Both the position numbers and the translations under genes were made by a program. The notes beneath the pieces were generated by a model that saw only the letters and a program-made list of their open reading frames with translations, ran no database searches and was not told the DNA's origin. Shown one piece after another: positions 22,731 to 30,528 of a DNA stretch of 31,316 bases; the first letter of the stretch is position 1; each line of letters opens with the position of its first letter. Origin of the DNA: Burkholderia sp. (GTDB lineage: Bacteria > Pseudomonadota > Gammaproteobacteria > Burkholderiales > Burkholderiaceae); NCBI GenBank assembly GCA_030151225.1, contig JASLEG010000080.1, forward strand, positions 1 through 31,316, given 5' to 3'.

Positions 22731-23666
22731 GCGGAACAGCAGCGGTGCGCTCGGCACCGGGGAGGACGCCGGGACAGTGTCGACCGAGGCGGTTTCGACC
22801 GTGGCGGCGTGCGCGGAGAGGCCCGCGACGGGCAGGGGCACCGAGGTGGTGGCCGCGAAGCGCGCGGCCGCGGCCATCAGCGGCGGGGTGGGCAGCAGCG
22901 AGGCCGGCAGCCGGCGCGCCGGCATCGTGACCGACGCCGTGGACAGCGCGGCCGGAATCCGCGGCAGGCGCGAATGGGTGGGCATCAGCAGCTGTGGCGA
23001 GGGCACCACCGGCAGCGTCTGCGCGGGCGGCGTGCTGCGATACAGCAGATAGGTCGCGAAATACGGCACGTACAACTGCGTGCCTTCCGTGTGGCACACG
23101 TCGCTGGCCGGCATGCCGCCGCGCGTCTTGATGCGGATCACCGCGCTCACGTCGGTCATGCGGCCGCCTTCGCCGTTGCCGGCCCGGGTGCTCGCATGGA
23201 TCGCGTAGCGCACCCACGGCAGCGCGTTCGCGTCCATCACCGTGGCCGCCGCGATCTTGCCCACCGCGAAGCTGCCGTCGTAGGCGAGGAAGTAGCGGCC
23301 CGGCGCGACCGAGCCCACGTTCTCGCCGCTCGCGTCGCGCAGCGTCGCTTCCGGGCCATAAGGCTGCCAGCGCAAGGTTTGGCTCGCCGTCGCGCCCGTG
23401 GCGCCGGCCGCGCCCGGCACGGCGGTATCGGCCGCCGGCACGCGATGACATCTATATACCTGGTCGCCGGCGGCGGTCAGCGTTTCCTGCAGCGTATCCG
23501 CCGCACTGCGCAGCGAATCCGGCACGGCCGCCTCGGGCGGCGGCGGCGGCGGGCTCGCGCAACCGGCGAGCAGCGCGAGCGAGGCCGCCAGCACGGTGAG
23601 TGCGGCGGGCGCAAGGGCGCGCGGCTGCTGCGCACGAAGACGGTCGACGAGCTGGATGACGTGCAT
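22719..23666 (-). CDS. DUF3455-family lipoprotein
   Basis: The 315-residue product has a lipoprotein signal with L-L-A-G-C36 followed by a Pro run. A DUF3455 domain (about 60-205) shows D-Q-V-Y-R-C, W-Q-P-Y-G-P-E-A-T-L, V-A-P-G-R-Y-F and I-K-T-R-G-G-M-P-A. The Pro/Ala/Ser-rich tail (about 215-315) is low complexity. DUF3455 proteins are exported and of unknown function. The start at 23666 is chosen because it puts the signal peptide at the N-terminus; the open frame continues to 23930 but encodes implausible sequence there. No hrpII box is seen for it. A cell-envelope role is inferred from the lipobox only. Confidence 0.75.
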   Translation of the reverse strand: MHVIQLVDRLRAQQPRALAPAALTVLAASLALLAGCASPPPPPPEAAVPDSLRSAADTLQETLTAAGDQVYRCHRVPAADTAVPGAAGATGATASQTLRWQPYGPEATLRDASGENVGSVAPGRYFLAYDGSFAVGKIAAATVMDANALPWVRYAIHASTRAGNGEGGRMTDVSAVIRIKTRGGMPASDVCHTEGTQLYVPYFATYLLYRSTPPAQTLPVVPSPQLLMPTHSRLPRIPAALSTASVTMPARRLPASLLPTPPLMAAAARFAATTSVPLPVAGLSAHAATVETASVDTVPASSPVPSAPLLFRTVQ

Positions 23667-23807
23667 GGCCGCGAAACAGAGAGTCGGTAAACCGCTATCA
23701 GACCGTAAGCGGGGCGCGTACGCGCGCGGCGACACGAAGCGAAGCGCGGTGACGCGCAGCGAGCCGCGCGCGTGCGTTCGCGATCGCAGCCGGAGTGCCG
23801 CGTGTGC

Positions 23808-23869
23808 TTCGCATTTCGGGCAGGACGTTCGGATCGTTGAGTTTTCGTGCAGCAGGCGTTGACTAGTAT
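23808..23869 (+). promoter_or_regulatory. hrpII box and -10 element of the harpin/translocon operon
   Basis: TTCG at 23808-23811 and 23828-23831 give TTCG-N16-TTCG. A 32-nt spacer leads to TAGTAT (23864-23869). Transcription would start near 23876, about 80 nt before the harpin ATG. Confidence 0.85.
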
Positions 23870-23957
23870 TGACGACGGCATTGCGCCTCCTCGCCTGGGG
23901 TGGCGTGTGACGTAAACCGGAACGTCTCAATCACGGACCCTTCAAAGGAGGCCTCAC

Positions 23958-25163
23958 ATGAACATAGCTGGCGGAGTTGGCGTCAGCCTTCCCAATACCT
24001 CGTCGACGGGTGATGCAGGCGATGCTTCGAGCCTGGCAGCGCAGATCGAACCGTACATGCAGCAGAGCAGCAACATGCTGAACTCGCTGGCCGGCTCGAT
24101 GCTGCAGCAGATGATGTCGCAGATCCAGCAGACGATGAAGGAAGCGAAGCAACTGGAACAACTGCTCGGCGGCGGTAGCCAGGCCGGCGGCGCAGGTGGC
24201 ACGGGTGGCGCAGGTGGCGCTGGCGCTGGCGCGGGTACCGGCGCCGGCGGTGCGGGCGACGTCGGCGGCGACACGGGCGCAGGCGGCGTGGGTGGCTCGA
24301 CGGGCGTCGGCGGCGGTGCGGCTGGCGACACGGGCATGACCACGCAGTCGGCCGCAGGTGCGCTGTCCTCGTACATGTCGCAGAACGGCATCGGCGCGAT
24401 GGATCCGAACGAGCTGTACAAGCTCTCGCAAAGCAGCGACGCACCGGCCGACGTGAAGAACGCCGCGAAGTTCATGCTGGCGAACCCGGACATCTACAAG
24501 GCGATCGAAACCCACGACGTGGCAGGCGCGGACGGCAAGGCCGGCCTCGGCGACATGCAGTGGGCCGCCGAGGGCGGTGCCGACAACGTCGCTTCGGGCG
24601 GCGCGGGCGGTGCAGGCGGCGCGGGCGCGGGTACCGGCACGAGCGGTGCCGGTGACGTCGGCGGCGACACGGGTACGGGCGCAGGCACGGGCGTGGCCAG
24701 CACGGGCGACGGCAGCGGTGCTGCGGACGGCTCGGGCTCGCCGATGACGATGCAGTCGGCAGCGGGTGCGCTCGCCGCCTACGGCCACGAGCAGGGCATG
24801 GGCTCGATGGACATGAACGAGATCTACAAGCTCGCCACCAGCGATTCGAGCGACGTGCCGTCCGACGTCAAGAACGCGGCGAAGTTCATGATGCAGAACC
24901 CGGACGCCTACAAGGCCATCGAGACCAACGACGTGGCAGGCGCCGACGGCCTGACCTCGATCGCCAACCTCGACAAGGCCGCGCAAGGCGAGATCGCCGA
25001 CCCGACCGCGAGCTCCACCGGCTCGACGGGGAGCACCTCAGGCTCGAGCGACGACGCCATGATGCAGCAGATGATGATTCAGATGATGCAGAGCTTCAGC
25101 GCGGTCAGCGGTCAGGGCCAGATGAAGATGCCGACGGCACAGGACGACGACGACGAGTCCTGA
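23958..25163 (+). CDS. Harpin-like secreted protein with duplicated 80-residue module
   Basis: The 401-residue protein has no Sec signal and is very rich in Gly, Ala, Ser and Thr. Residues 1-70 include a Gln/Met-rich amphipathic helix (M-L-Q-Q-M-M-S-Q-I-Q-Q-T-M-K-E). Two related modules follow at about 127-206 and 263-345, each with Q-S-A-A-G-A-L, D-V-K-N-A-A-K-F-M and N-D/H-D-V-A-G-A-D-G, joined by glycine-rich linkers. The tail is Met/Gln-rich and ends in an acidic D-D-D-D-E-S. Heat-stable, Gly-rich, Cys-free proteins like this are typical harpins exported by plant-type T3SSs. AAAGGAGG lies 6 nt before the ATG, and an hrpII box lies upstream. Confidence 0.78.
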   Translation: MNIAGGVGVSLPNTSSTGDAGDASSLAAQIEPYMQQSSNMLNSLAGSMLQQMMSQIQQTMKEAKQLEQLLGGGSQAGGAGGTGGAGGAGAGAGTGAGGAGDVGGDTGAGGVGGSTGVGGGAAGDTGMTTQSAAGALSSYMSQNGIGAMDPNELYKLSQSSDAPADVKNAAKFMLANPDIYKAIETHDVAGADGKAGLGDMQWAAEGGADNVASGGAGGAGGAGAGTGTSGAGDVGGDTGTGAGTGVASTGDGSGAADGSGSPMTMQSAAGALAAYGHEQGMGSMDMNEIYKLATSDSSDVPSDVKNAAKFMMQNPDAYKAIETNDVAGADGLTSIANLDKAAQGEIADPTASSTGSTGSTSGSSDDAMMQQMMIQMMQSFSAVSGQGQMKMPTAQDDDDES

Positions 25164-25170
25164 GCATGGC

Positions 25171-25198
25171 GAGGCCCGCACCGCGAGGTGCGGGCCTC
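25171..25198 (+). terminator. 12-bp GNRA-loop hairpin between harpin and translocon genes
   Basis: GAGGCCCGCACC (25171-25182), loop GCGA, GGTGCGGGCCTC (25187-25198) form a very stable hairpin 7 nt after the harpin stop. There is no T-run and no separate promoter box for the next gene, so it may attenuate transcription or protect the mRNA end rather than fully terminate. Confidence 0.6.
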
Positions 25199-25283
25199 GG
25201 CACGTCGCAACGCGAACCATCGCGAGCGGGGTGGCGCGAGCCGCCCCGCGTTTCCATACCTAGACAGATACCTTCCGCGCTCC

Positions 25284-27170
25284 ATGACCTCGCTCTCTTC
25301 GATCTCGTATTCTCCGACGGCCAACGATCCGTCGCTGTCGGGCACGACCGACTCCTCGGGCGGGGTTCAGTCCGGCCTGGAAATGATGGAAAACCTCAAC
25401 TCGCAACTCCAGCAGATGGTGAAGCAGTTGATGCAGACCGCTCAGCAACAGCAGCAGGGCTCCGATGACACGGGCGGCGATTCGTCGAGCTCGGGCAGCG
25501 GCCAGCAACTGCCGCAGATGCAGACGGATCCGTCGATGATGGCGAGTGCCGCGGGCGTGGGCGCAGGCGATGCGGCCGGCGCGGGCGCGACGGGTGCGAC
25601 GGGTGGCAGCACGGCCTCCTCGTCGGCCGACGACGCCAAGTACTCGGCGCTCGATCAGTACAGCCAGACCAACGATCAGTCCGACCTCTCGAAGTGGTCG
25701 GATCTGGCCTCGCCGGATCAGGGCGCGTCGCTCGAGCGACCGCTGGCGGCCATGCAGATCCTCAGCGGCAAGACCGACGCGAACGGCAACCCGCCGAGCG
25801 CGGCCGAGAAGCAGGCGGCGATGCAGTTCGTGAACGACAACCCGTCGCTGAAGTCGGCACTGCAGAACACCGGCGCGCTGAAGTCGGACGGCACGATCGA
25901 CACGAAGAAGATGGACAGCTTCATGGGCCAGGTCAGCAAGAACCTGGACCAGGCCGATTCGGACATCAAGGACTACATGAAGAAGCATCCCGACGCGGAT
26001 GCGGATTCGGTCAACGTGGAGCGCTCGGCCGGCCTGATGAAGGCCTACAACGCGATCGCGGGCGAATCGGAAGGCCATCAGTCGCATGGCAAGAACAGCA
26101 ACAACTACACGAGCGGCGGCAAGAACGGCGGCGGCCTGACCACCCAGAAGCAGGTGGAGGACCTCGAGAAGAACGCGGGCTTCAGCTCCGCGCTGAAGTC
26201 GGCGGCTTCGGCGTTCGGCTCGGACGGCGGCTTCGACGATCTGGACCGCAGCGGTGACGACAAGGCCACCAGCAAGCGCGATCAGGTCTATTCGACCAAG
26301 AACCTCGATCACTTCCTGTCGGACGACGCGCCCACCACGCAGGCGGGCTCGCAACAGTTCCTGCAGGACGCGAGCCTGGAGAACATCACCGGCAACACCG
26401 ACATCAGCAATCTCAACGGCGACGTGATCCAGAACCCGCAGAACTACTCGCCGCAGCAGAAGGCCGCGGTGATGGTGAAGCTGATGGAAACGCTGGTGGA
26501 CGTGCAGGCCGGCGGCTCGGACAAGCTCAAGAACGTCGACAAGACCGTGGCCGCGCTGCAGACCGACATCCAGAAGCTGGCGAGCGACCCGGACACGGCG
26601 GCCTACCTGCAGAAGACGGTGCCGCCGGAAATGCAGCAGATGTCGGGGCAGTTCGAGGGCGCCGGCGGCGTCACCTCGGCCGGCTCGGGCGACAGCGGCT
26701 CGGACGGCACCTCGGGCGCGACCGGCAGCGGCCAGAACGCGGGCCAGACGATCGACGACGTGCACCGTGGCCTGAGCGACTCGAAAACGGTCGCGCAATC
26801 GCTGAGCGATCTCGCCAAGGGTGACGGCGTGATGGGCCTGAGCGGCGACGCGGCCGGTGCCGAAGGTGCCGCAGCAGCAGCGGGCGGCGCGGAAGGCGGT
26901 GCCGAAGGCGCGGCAGCCGGTGCCGAAGCGGCCGAAGGTGCGGCAGCCGGCGTGGAAGGTGGCGCGGCGGCCGGCGAAGGCGTGCTCGGCGCGGTGGGCG
27001 GCGCCATGGCGGCAGCCGCTCCGGTGATGGCGGTGGGCGCGGCCGTGGTGGGCGTGGCCGGCATCATCTTCGCGATCGTCGAGGCCGTGAAGAAGAAGGA
27101 AAACCAGAAGAAGTTCGGCGACAACGTGGATCCGACGCTCAAGCAGTTCGGCATCCCGCTGCCGTCGTGA
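25284..27170 (+). CDS. HrpF/NolX/PopF-like T3SS translocon protein
   Basis: From the ATG at 25284 the protein has 628 residues. It has a Ser/Gln-rich N-terminus without a Sec signal and helical modules (about 115-470) that include F-V-N-D-N-P-S-L-K-S-A-L and D-D-L-D-R-S-G-D-D-K. An Ala/Gly/Glu-rich segment (about 520-563) precedes a C-terminal hydrophobic pair (about 566-603) ending K-K-K. This is the HrpF/NolX/PopF layout, in which the C-terminal hydrophobic part inserts in the host membrane. No ribosome site is visible before the ATG; the gene lies 120 nt after the harpin gene and is probably in the same transcript. An upstream in-frame ATG at 25188 overlaps the hairpin and is rejected. Confidence 0.78.
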   Translation: MTSLSSISYSPTANDPSLSGTTDSSGGVQSGLEMMENLNSQLQQMVKQLMQTAQQQQQGSDDTGGDSSSSGSGQQLPQMQTDPSMMASAAGVGAGDAAGAGATGATGGSTASSSADDAKYSALDQYSQTNDQSDLSKWSDLASPDQGASLERPLAAMQILSGKTDANGNPPSAAEKQAAMQFVNDNPSLKSALQNTGALKSDGTIDTKKMDSFMGQVSKNLDQADSDIKDYMKKHPDADADSVNVERSAGLMKAYNAIAGESEGHQSHGKNSNNYTSGGKNGGGLTTQKQVEDLEKNAGFSSALKSAASAFGSDGGFDDLDRSGDDKATSKRDQVYSTKNLDHFLSDDAPTTQAGSQQFLQDASLENITGNTDISNLNGDVIQNPQNYSPQQKAAVMVKLMETLVDVQAGGSDKLKNVDKTVAALQTDIQKLASDPDTAAYLQKTVPPEMQQMSGQFEGAGGVTSAGSGDSGSDGTSGATGSGQNAGQTIDDVHRGLSDSKTVAQSLSDLAKGDGVMGLSGDAAGAEGAAAAAGGAEGGAEGAAAGAEAAEGAAAGVEGGAAAGEGVLGAVGGAMAAAAPVMAVGAAVVGVAGIIFAIVEAVKKKENQKKFGDNVDPTLKQFGIPLPS

Positions 27171-27205
27171 TCGCGGGCTGACCGGGCCACGCGGCGGAGC
27201 GAGCG

Positions 27206-27676
27206 ATGCGGCATCTGCTACTCGATCACCACGACGAAGTCATGCAGTTCGTGGCGGAGCGCACGGGCGAGGCACGCTACGACGACGCGCGCGCGATCGG
27301 CCTCGCGAAGGACGGCAAGCTGGTGGCGGGGGTCGTGTTCCAGGGCAACCCGCCCAACATGCTGATGCACTTCGCGCTGGACGCCTCGCGCCACGTCATC
27401 ACGCCGGCCTTCGTGGCCGCCGCGTTCCTGTATCCGTTCGCGATGCGCAAGTGCCTGCGCGTGACGGGGCTGGTGCGCGTCGACAACCTCGACGCGCAGC
27501 GCCTCGACGAGAACCTCGGCTTCGTGCGCGAGGGCGTGATGCGCAGCGCGGCCAGCGACGGCACCGACATGATCCTGTACGGCATGCTGCGCGACGAATG
27601 CCGCTACATTCGCGGCCGTTATCTGAAGGCCTTCCTGAAGGAGACCGACGCGATCCCGGACCGGGCCGCGGCCTGA
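27206..27676 (+). CDS. GNAT-type N-acetyltransferase
   Basis: The 156-residue protein has the size and pattern of a GNAT enzyme: a central strand followed by N-M-L-M-H-F-A-L-D, then V-D-N-L-D-A-Q-R-L-D-E-N-L-G-F-V-R-E-G, the usual end of the GNAT fold where a helix leads into G-F-x-x-E-G. It is related to small phage and bacterial acetyltransferases with unknown targets. It starts 35 nt after the translocon gene with no promoter between, so it may be read with the harpin/translocon operon. Whether it is exported or modifies a T3SS component is unknown. Confidence 0.72.
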   Translation: MRHLLLDHHDEVMQFVAERTGEARYDDARAIGLAKDGKLVAGVVFQGNPPNMLMHFALDASRHVITPAFVAAAFLYPFAMRKCLRVTGLVRVDNLDAQRLDENLGFVREGVMRSAASDGTDMILYGMLRDECRYIRGRYLKAFLKETDAIPDRAAA

Positions 27677-27883
27677 GATCGGCACGCGCGTTCTCCCCTG
27701 CTTCCCGCTGCGTATTCCGGCGCGCGTTCGCGATAGCGGCGATCGGCGTGCCCGCGCATCGTGCGCCGCGGCATGCGTCGGCAGGTTGCTGCGAATTCCG
27801 TTACAGTCATCGGCCCGGCCCCGTTGCAGACCTTGCAGCAGGGCCGGCGACCCCTTTCGACGGACGGATGCAAGGAGACGGCA

Positions 27884-28828
27884 ATGCGGATTCTGGTGGT
27901 GGGCGCGGGAGCGACCGGCGGTTATTTCGGCGGGCGGCTGGCCGCGGCCGGGCGTGACGTGACGTTTCTGGTGCGCGAGGGCCGCGCCCGCGCGCTCGCG
28001 CGCGACGGCCTGGTGATCCACAGCCCGCATGCCGGCGACCTGACGCTGCGCGACGTGAAGACCGTGCAGGCCGGCGACGCCGCGCAGGCCGGTGCGTTCG
28101 ACCTGATCTTCCTGAGCTGCAAGTCCTACGGCCTCGATGGCGCGATCGAATCGTTCGCGCCGTTCGTGGGCCCCGACACCGCCATCCTGCCGGTGCTCAA
28201 CGGCATGCGCCACCTCGACGTGCTGACCGCGCGCTTCGGCCGCGCCAACGTGCTGGGCGGCCTGTGCCTGATCGCGGCCACGCTCGATGCCGAGCAGCGC
28301 ATCGTGCATCTGAACGACTCGCAGGCGGTGAGCTTCGGCGAACTGGCCGGCGGAATCTCGCCGCGCACCCAGGCGATCGCCGACACCTTCTCGGGTACCG
28401 GCTTCGACGTGCAGGCGAGCGACGACATCATCGCGAGGATGTGGGACAAGTGGATGTTCCTCGCCACGCTCGCGGCCTCCACCTCGCTGTTCCGCGGCTC
28501 GGTGGGCGACATCCTCGCCGCGCCGGACGGCCGCGCGCTGCTCGAGGCGATGTTCGCCGAGATCGGCGCGATCGCCGCGCACAACGGCTATCCGCCCGGC
28601 GACGCCGTGAACGTGCGCGCGCAGCGCATGCTGTTCACGCCGTCGGGCATGACCGCCTCGATGCTGCGCGACGTGGAGAATCGCTCGCGCGTGGAGGCCG
28701 ATCACGTGATCGGCGATCTGCTCGCGCGTGCACCGGAAGGCAAGGGCGAGCTGTCGCTGCTGCGCGTGGCGTACAACCATCTGAAAGCCTACGAGGTGCG
28801 CCTCGCGCGCGAGACCGCCAGCGCCTGA
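27884..28828 (+). CDS. 2-dehydropantoate 2-reductase-family (PanE/ApbA) oxidoreductase
   Basis: The 314-residue protein has the Rossmann motif G7-A-G-A-T-G12-G, then F-L-S-C-K80-S-Y, the C-terminal helical domain with M-W-D-K189-W-M-F, and S-M-L-R-D-V-E-N with a downstream Glu. The fold and length match NADPH-dependent ketopantoate reductases in pantothenate synthesis. In E. coli PanE the catalytic Lys176 is followed four residues later by Asn180; here that place is Leu193. Many PanE-like paralogues share such changes and may use other 2-oxo acids. AAGGAG lies 6 nt before the ATG. It appears to be a single gene closed by the hairpin at 28868. Confidence 0.88.
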   Translation: MRILVVGAGATGGYFGGRLAAAGRDVTFLVREGRARALARDGLVIHSPHAGDLTLRDVKTVQAGDAAQAGAFDLIFLSCKSYGLDGAIESFAPFVGPDTAILPVLNGMRHLDVLTARFGRANVLGGLCLIAATLDAEQRIVHLNDSQAVSFGELAGGISPRTQAIADTFSGTGFDVQASDDIIARMWDKWMFLATLAASTSLFRGSVGDILAAPDGRALLEAMFAEIGAIAAHNGYPPGDAVNVRAQRMLFTPSGMTASMLRDVENRSRVEADHVIGDLLARAPEGKGELSLLRVAYNHLKAYEVRLARETASA

Positions 28829-28867
28829 ACACGCGCTGCGTGATCGCGATGTGACGTAACGTGACGA

Positions 28868-28892
28868 AACCGCCGGCCATGTGCCGGCGGTT
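28868..28892 (+). terminator. Terminator of the PanE-family gene, overlapping the next hrpII box
   Basis: AACCGCCGGC (28868-28877), loop CATGT and GCCGGCGGTT (28883-28892) form a 10-bp perfect stem. Its final TT is also the first TT of the hrpII box at 28891. Confidence 0.7.
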
Positions 28893-28951
28893 CGCATTTC
28901 TGCCGCTCGCTTCGCGATTGCCGACAGGCGCGCGGCGTGTGGTGGTGTGAT
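28891..28951 (+). promoter_or_regulatory. hrpII/PIP box of the helical-repeat candidate effector gene
   Basis: TTCG at 28891-28894 and 28911-28914, each followed by C, give a perfect TTCGC-N15-TTCGC. At the expected 31-nt distance lies TGTGAT (28946-28951), one base off YANNNT, so the -10 is weaker than at the other four boxes. The ATG is only 23 nt further on. Confidence 0.75.
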
Positions 28952-28974
28952 CGAGGTTTTGCGAGGAATTGCGC

Positions 28975-30456
28975 ATGACCACGATCCGTTCGGCGTCGCC
29001 GTCGCCTGCCCCCAACACGCCGGACGCGAGCGGCGCGAGCCACGACGCCGCGCCAGGCCACAACCCGTCGCCCGCCGCGCCGCAGTCGCGTCATGACGCG
29101 CCGGGGCAGCTTGCCGGGCTGCCTTCGCGTTCGCCGTCGCGCGCGGCGCAGCGCGATGCGCAGGCCGGCGAGGCCCACCAGCGGCCGGCCGGCCCCGCGA
29201 GCTGGCAGAACCTGCCGCCGCGCGTGAAGACGCGGGTGGCCGCCAGCCTGCCGCCGCAGTTCGATCGCAGCCGCGCCTCGCTCGGCCAGACCGATCGCGC
29301 CACCCACAAGGCGCTCGAGACCACGCTCGCGAGCGACCGCCTGACCCACACCGCCAAGTCCGTCGAGACCGGGCCCGCCCTGCACGCCGCGCTCGCGCAG
29401 CTCGACGCGCTCGATGTCGGGCAGCGCAGGCGCCCGCTCACCGTGCTGGCCGACCGCATCGAAACGTTGCCCGAGGGCGACCGCGCCGACGCGTTCCGCG
29501 CCGTGTCCGAGGCCGTGGCGAAGCTGCCGCCGGCCGTGCAGGCCGGCCCGCTCGCGCGGCTCGGCTTCCAGGTGGCCGACCTGCCCGCGGCCGATCGCGG
29601 GGCCGCGATGGAGGCCACCTTCTCGCGCGCCGACGCCGCGCTGAAGGACCCCGCCACCCGCATCGCCGATCGCGCGCAGATCCTGGCCGGCCTGGCGTAT
29701 TCGGTGCCGGGGCTGCAGGGCGCGCCGGCGCAGCAGGCCGCGCTCTCGCGCGTGCTCGGCCATCTCGACGCGCTGCCGGCCGAGTCGCGCGGCGAGGCGA
29801 TCCGCAGCCTCGGCTTCCGGCTCGATCAGTTCGATCCGTCGGTGCGCCAGGGCGCGCACGACGGCGCGTTCGCGCGCCTCGATCCGGCGGCCGGCGACGC
29901 CAACGGGCCGGCGCTCGCGGCGCTCGCCTCGTCGCTGAATCATCTGCCGGACGTCGACGCGCGAGCGGGTGCGTTCGCGACGGTGATGACGGCCACCCAG
30001 GCGCTCGGCGAGGCCGCGCGTGGCCCCGCGCTGAACAATCTCGCGCAGCAGATCGCCTTCCTGCCGCCGGCCGCGAAGTCGAATGCCGTGGCGGACGGTT
30101 TTGCTTCCGTGCGCCCGCTCGCGAGCCAGGACCACACGCAGGCGCTGATGAATCTCGTGATCATGACCAAGGCCGCGCTCGAGCCGCACGAGCGGCCCGC
30201 CGCGTTCGACGCCGCGCGCGCGACCGCCGCGAAGCTCGATGCCGTGCCGCAGGCGGTCACGCTGCAATGCGTGTCGCTGGCGGTGGGGGATCTGCCGCCG
30301 GAGGCGCGCGGCGAGCGCTATCTGTCGACGGGGGCGGCGATTCAGGCGCTGCCGGCGGAATTGCACGCGCTGCCGATGCAGCAGTTGCACAGCCAGTTCG
30401 CGAGCCTGTCGGAAGCGGAGCAGACCAGGGCGCGCGAGGAGGGGCTCGCACCCTGA
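28975..30456 (+). CDS. Candidate type III effector with about 38-residue helical repeats
   Basis: The 493-residue protein has a Ser/Pro/Ala-rich, low-complexity N-terminus (about 1-75) with no Sec signal, as in many T3SS substrates. From about 125 to 480 it is built of eight or nine repeats of 37-40 residues, each two helices, with the recurring pattern A-F/A-x-x-V-x-x-x-x-x-x-L-P-x-x-x-R and then L-x-x-L-x-x-x-I/V-x-x-L-P. No Cys apart from one near the end, no membrane segment and no enzyme motif are seen, so an alpha-solenoid binding scaffold is likely. The start at 28975 has AGGA 7 nt upstream; a TTG at 28969 is rejected. The hrpII box directly upstream supports HrpB control. I do not recognise a named family. 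Confidence 0.7.
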   Translation: MTTIRSASPSPAPNTPDASGASHDAAPGHNPSPAAPQSRHDAPGQLAGLPSRSPSRAAQRDAQAGEAHQRPAGPASWQNLPPRVKTRVAASLPPQFDRSRASLGQTDRATHKALETTLASDRLTHTAKSVETGPALHAALAQLDALDVGQRRRPLTVLADRIETLPEGDRADAFRAVSEAVAKLPPAVQAGPLARLGFQVADLPAADRGAAMEATFSRADAALKDPATRIADRAQILAGLAYSVPGLQGAPAQQAALSRVLGHLDALPAESRGEAIRSLGFRLDQFDPSVRQGAHDGAFARLDPAAGDANGPALAALASSLNHLPDVDARAGAFATVMTATQALGEAARGPALNNLAQQIAFLPPAAKSNAVADGFASVRPLASQDHTQALMNLVIMTKAALEPHERPAAFDAARATAAKLDAVPQAVTLQCVSLAVGDLPPEARGERYLSTGAAIQALPAELHALPMQQLHSQFASLSEAEQTRAREEGLAP

Positions 30457-30472
30457 GCGCGAGCGCACGAAT

Positions 30473-30507
30473 GCGCGGCGTGGCTCGCATTTCCGGCCAC
30501 GCCGCGC
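30473..30507 (+). terminator. Stem-loop after the candidate effector gene
   Basis: GCGCGGCGTGGC (30473-30484) pairs perfectly with GCCACGCCGCGC (30496-30507) around an 11-nt loop, 16 nt past the stop. No T-run follows on this strand. Confidence 0.65.
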
Positions 30508-30528
30508 GATCGAAAAAACCAGTATTTC

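Noticed and set aside
23828..23847. A second TTCG pair near the harpin promoter
   Set aside because: The spacing is N12, not N16; the pair at 23808 and 23828 has the right spacing and a correctly placed -10.
23667..23930. Upstream extension of the DUF3455 lipoprotein
   Set aside because: It would bury the lipoprotein signal peptide 88 residues inside the protein and overlaps the opposite-strand hrpII promoter.
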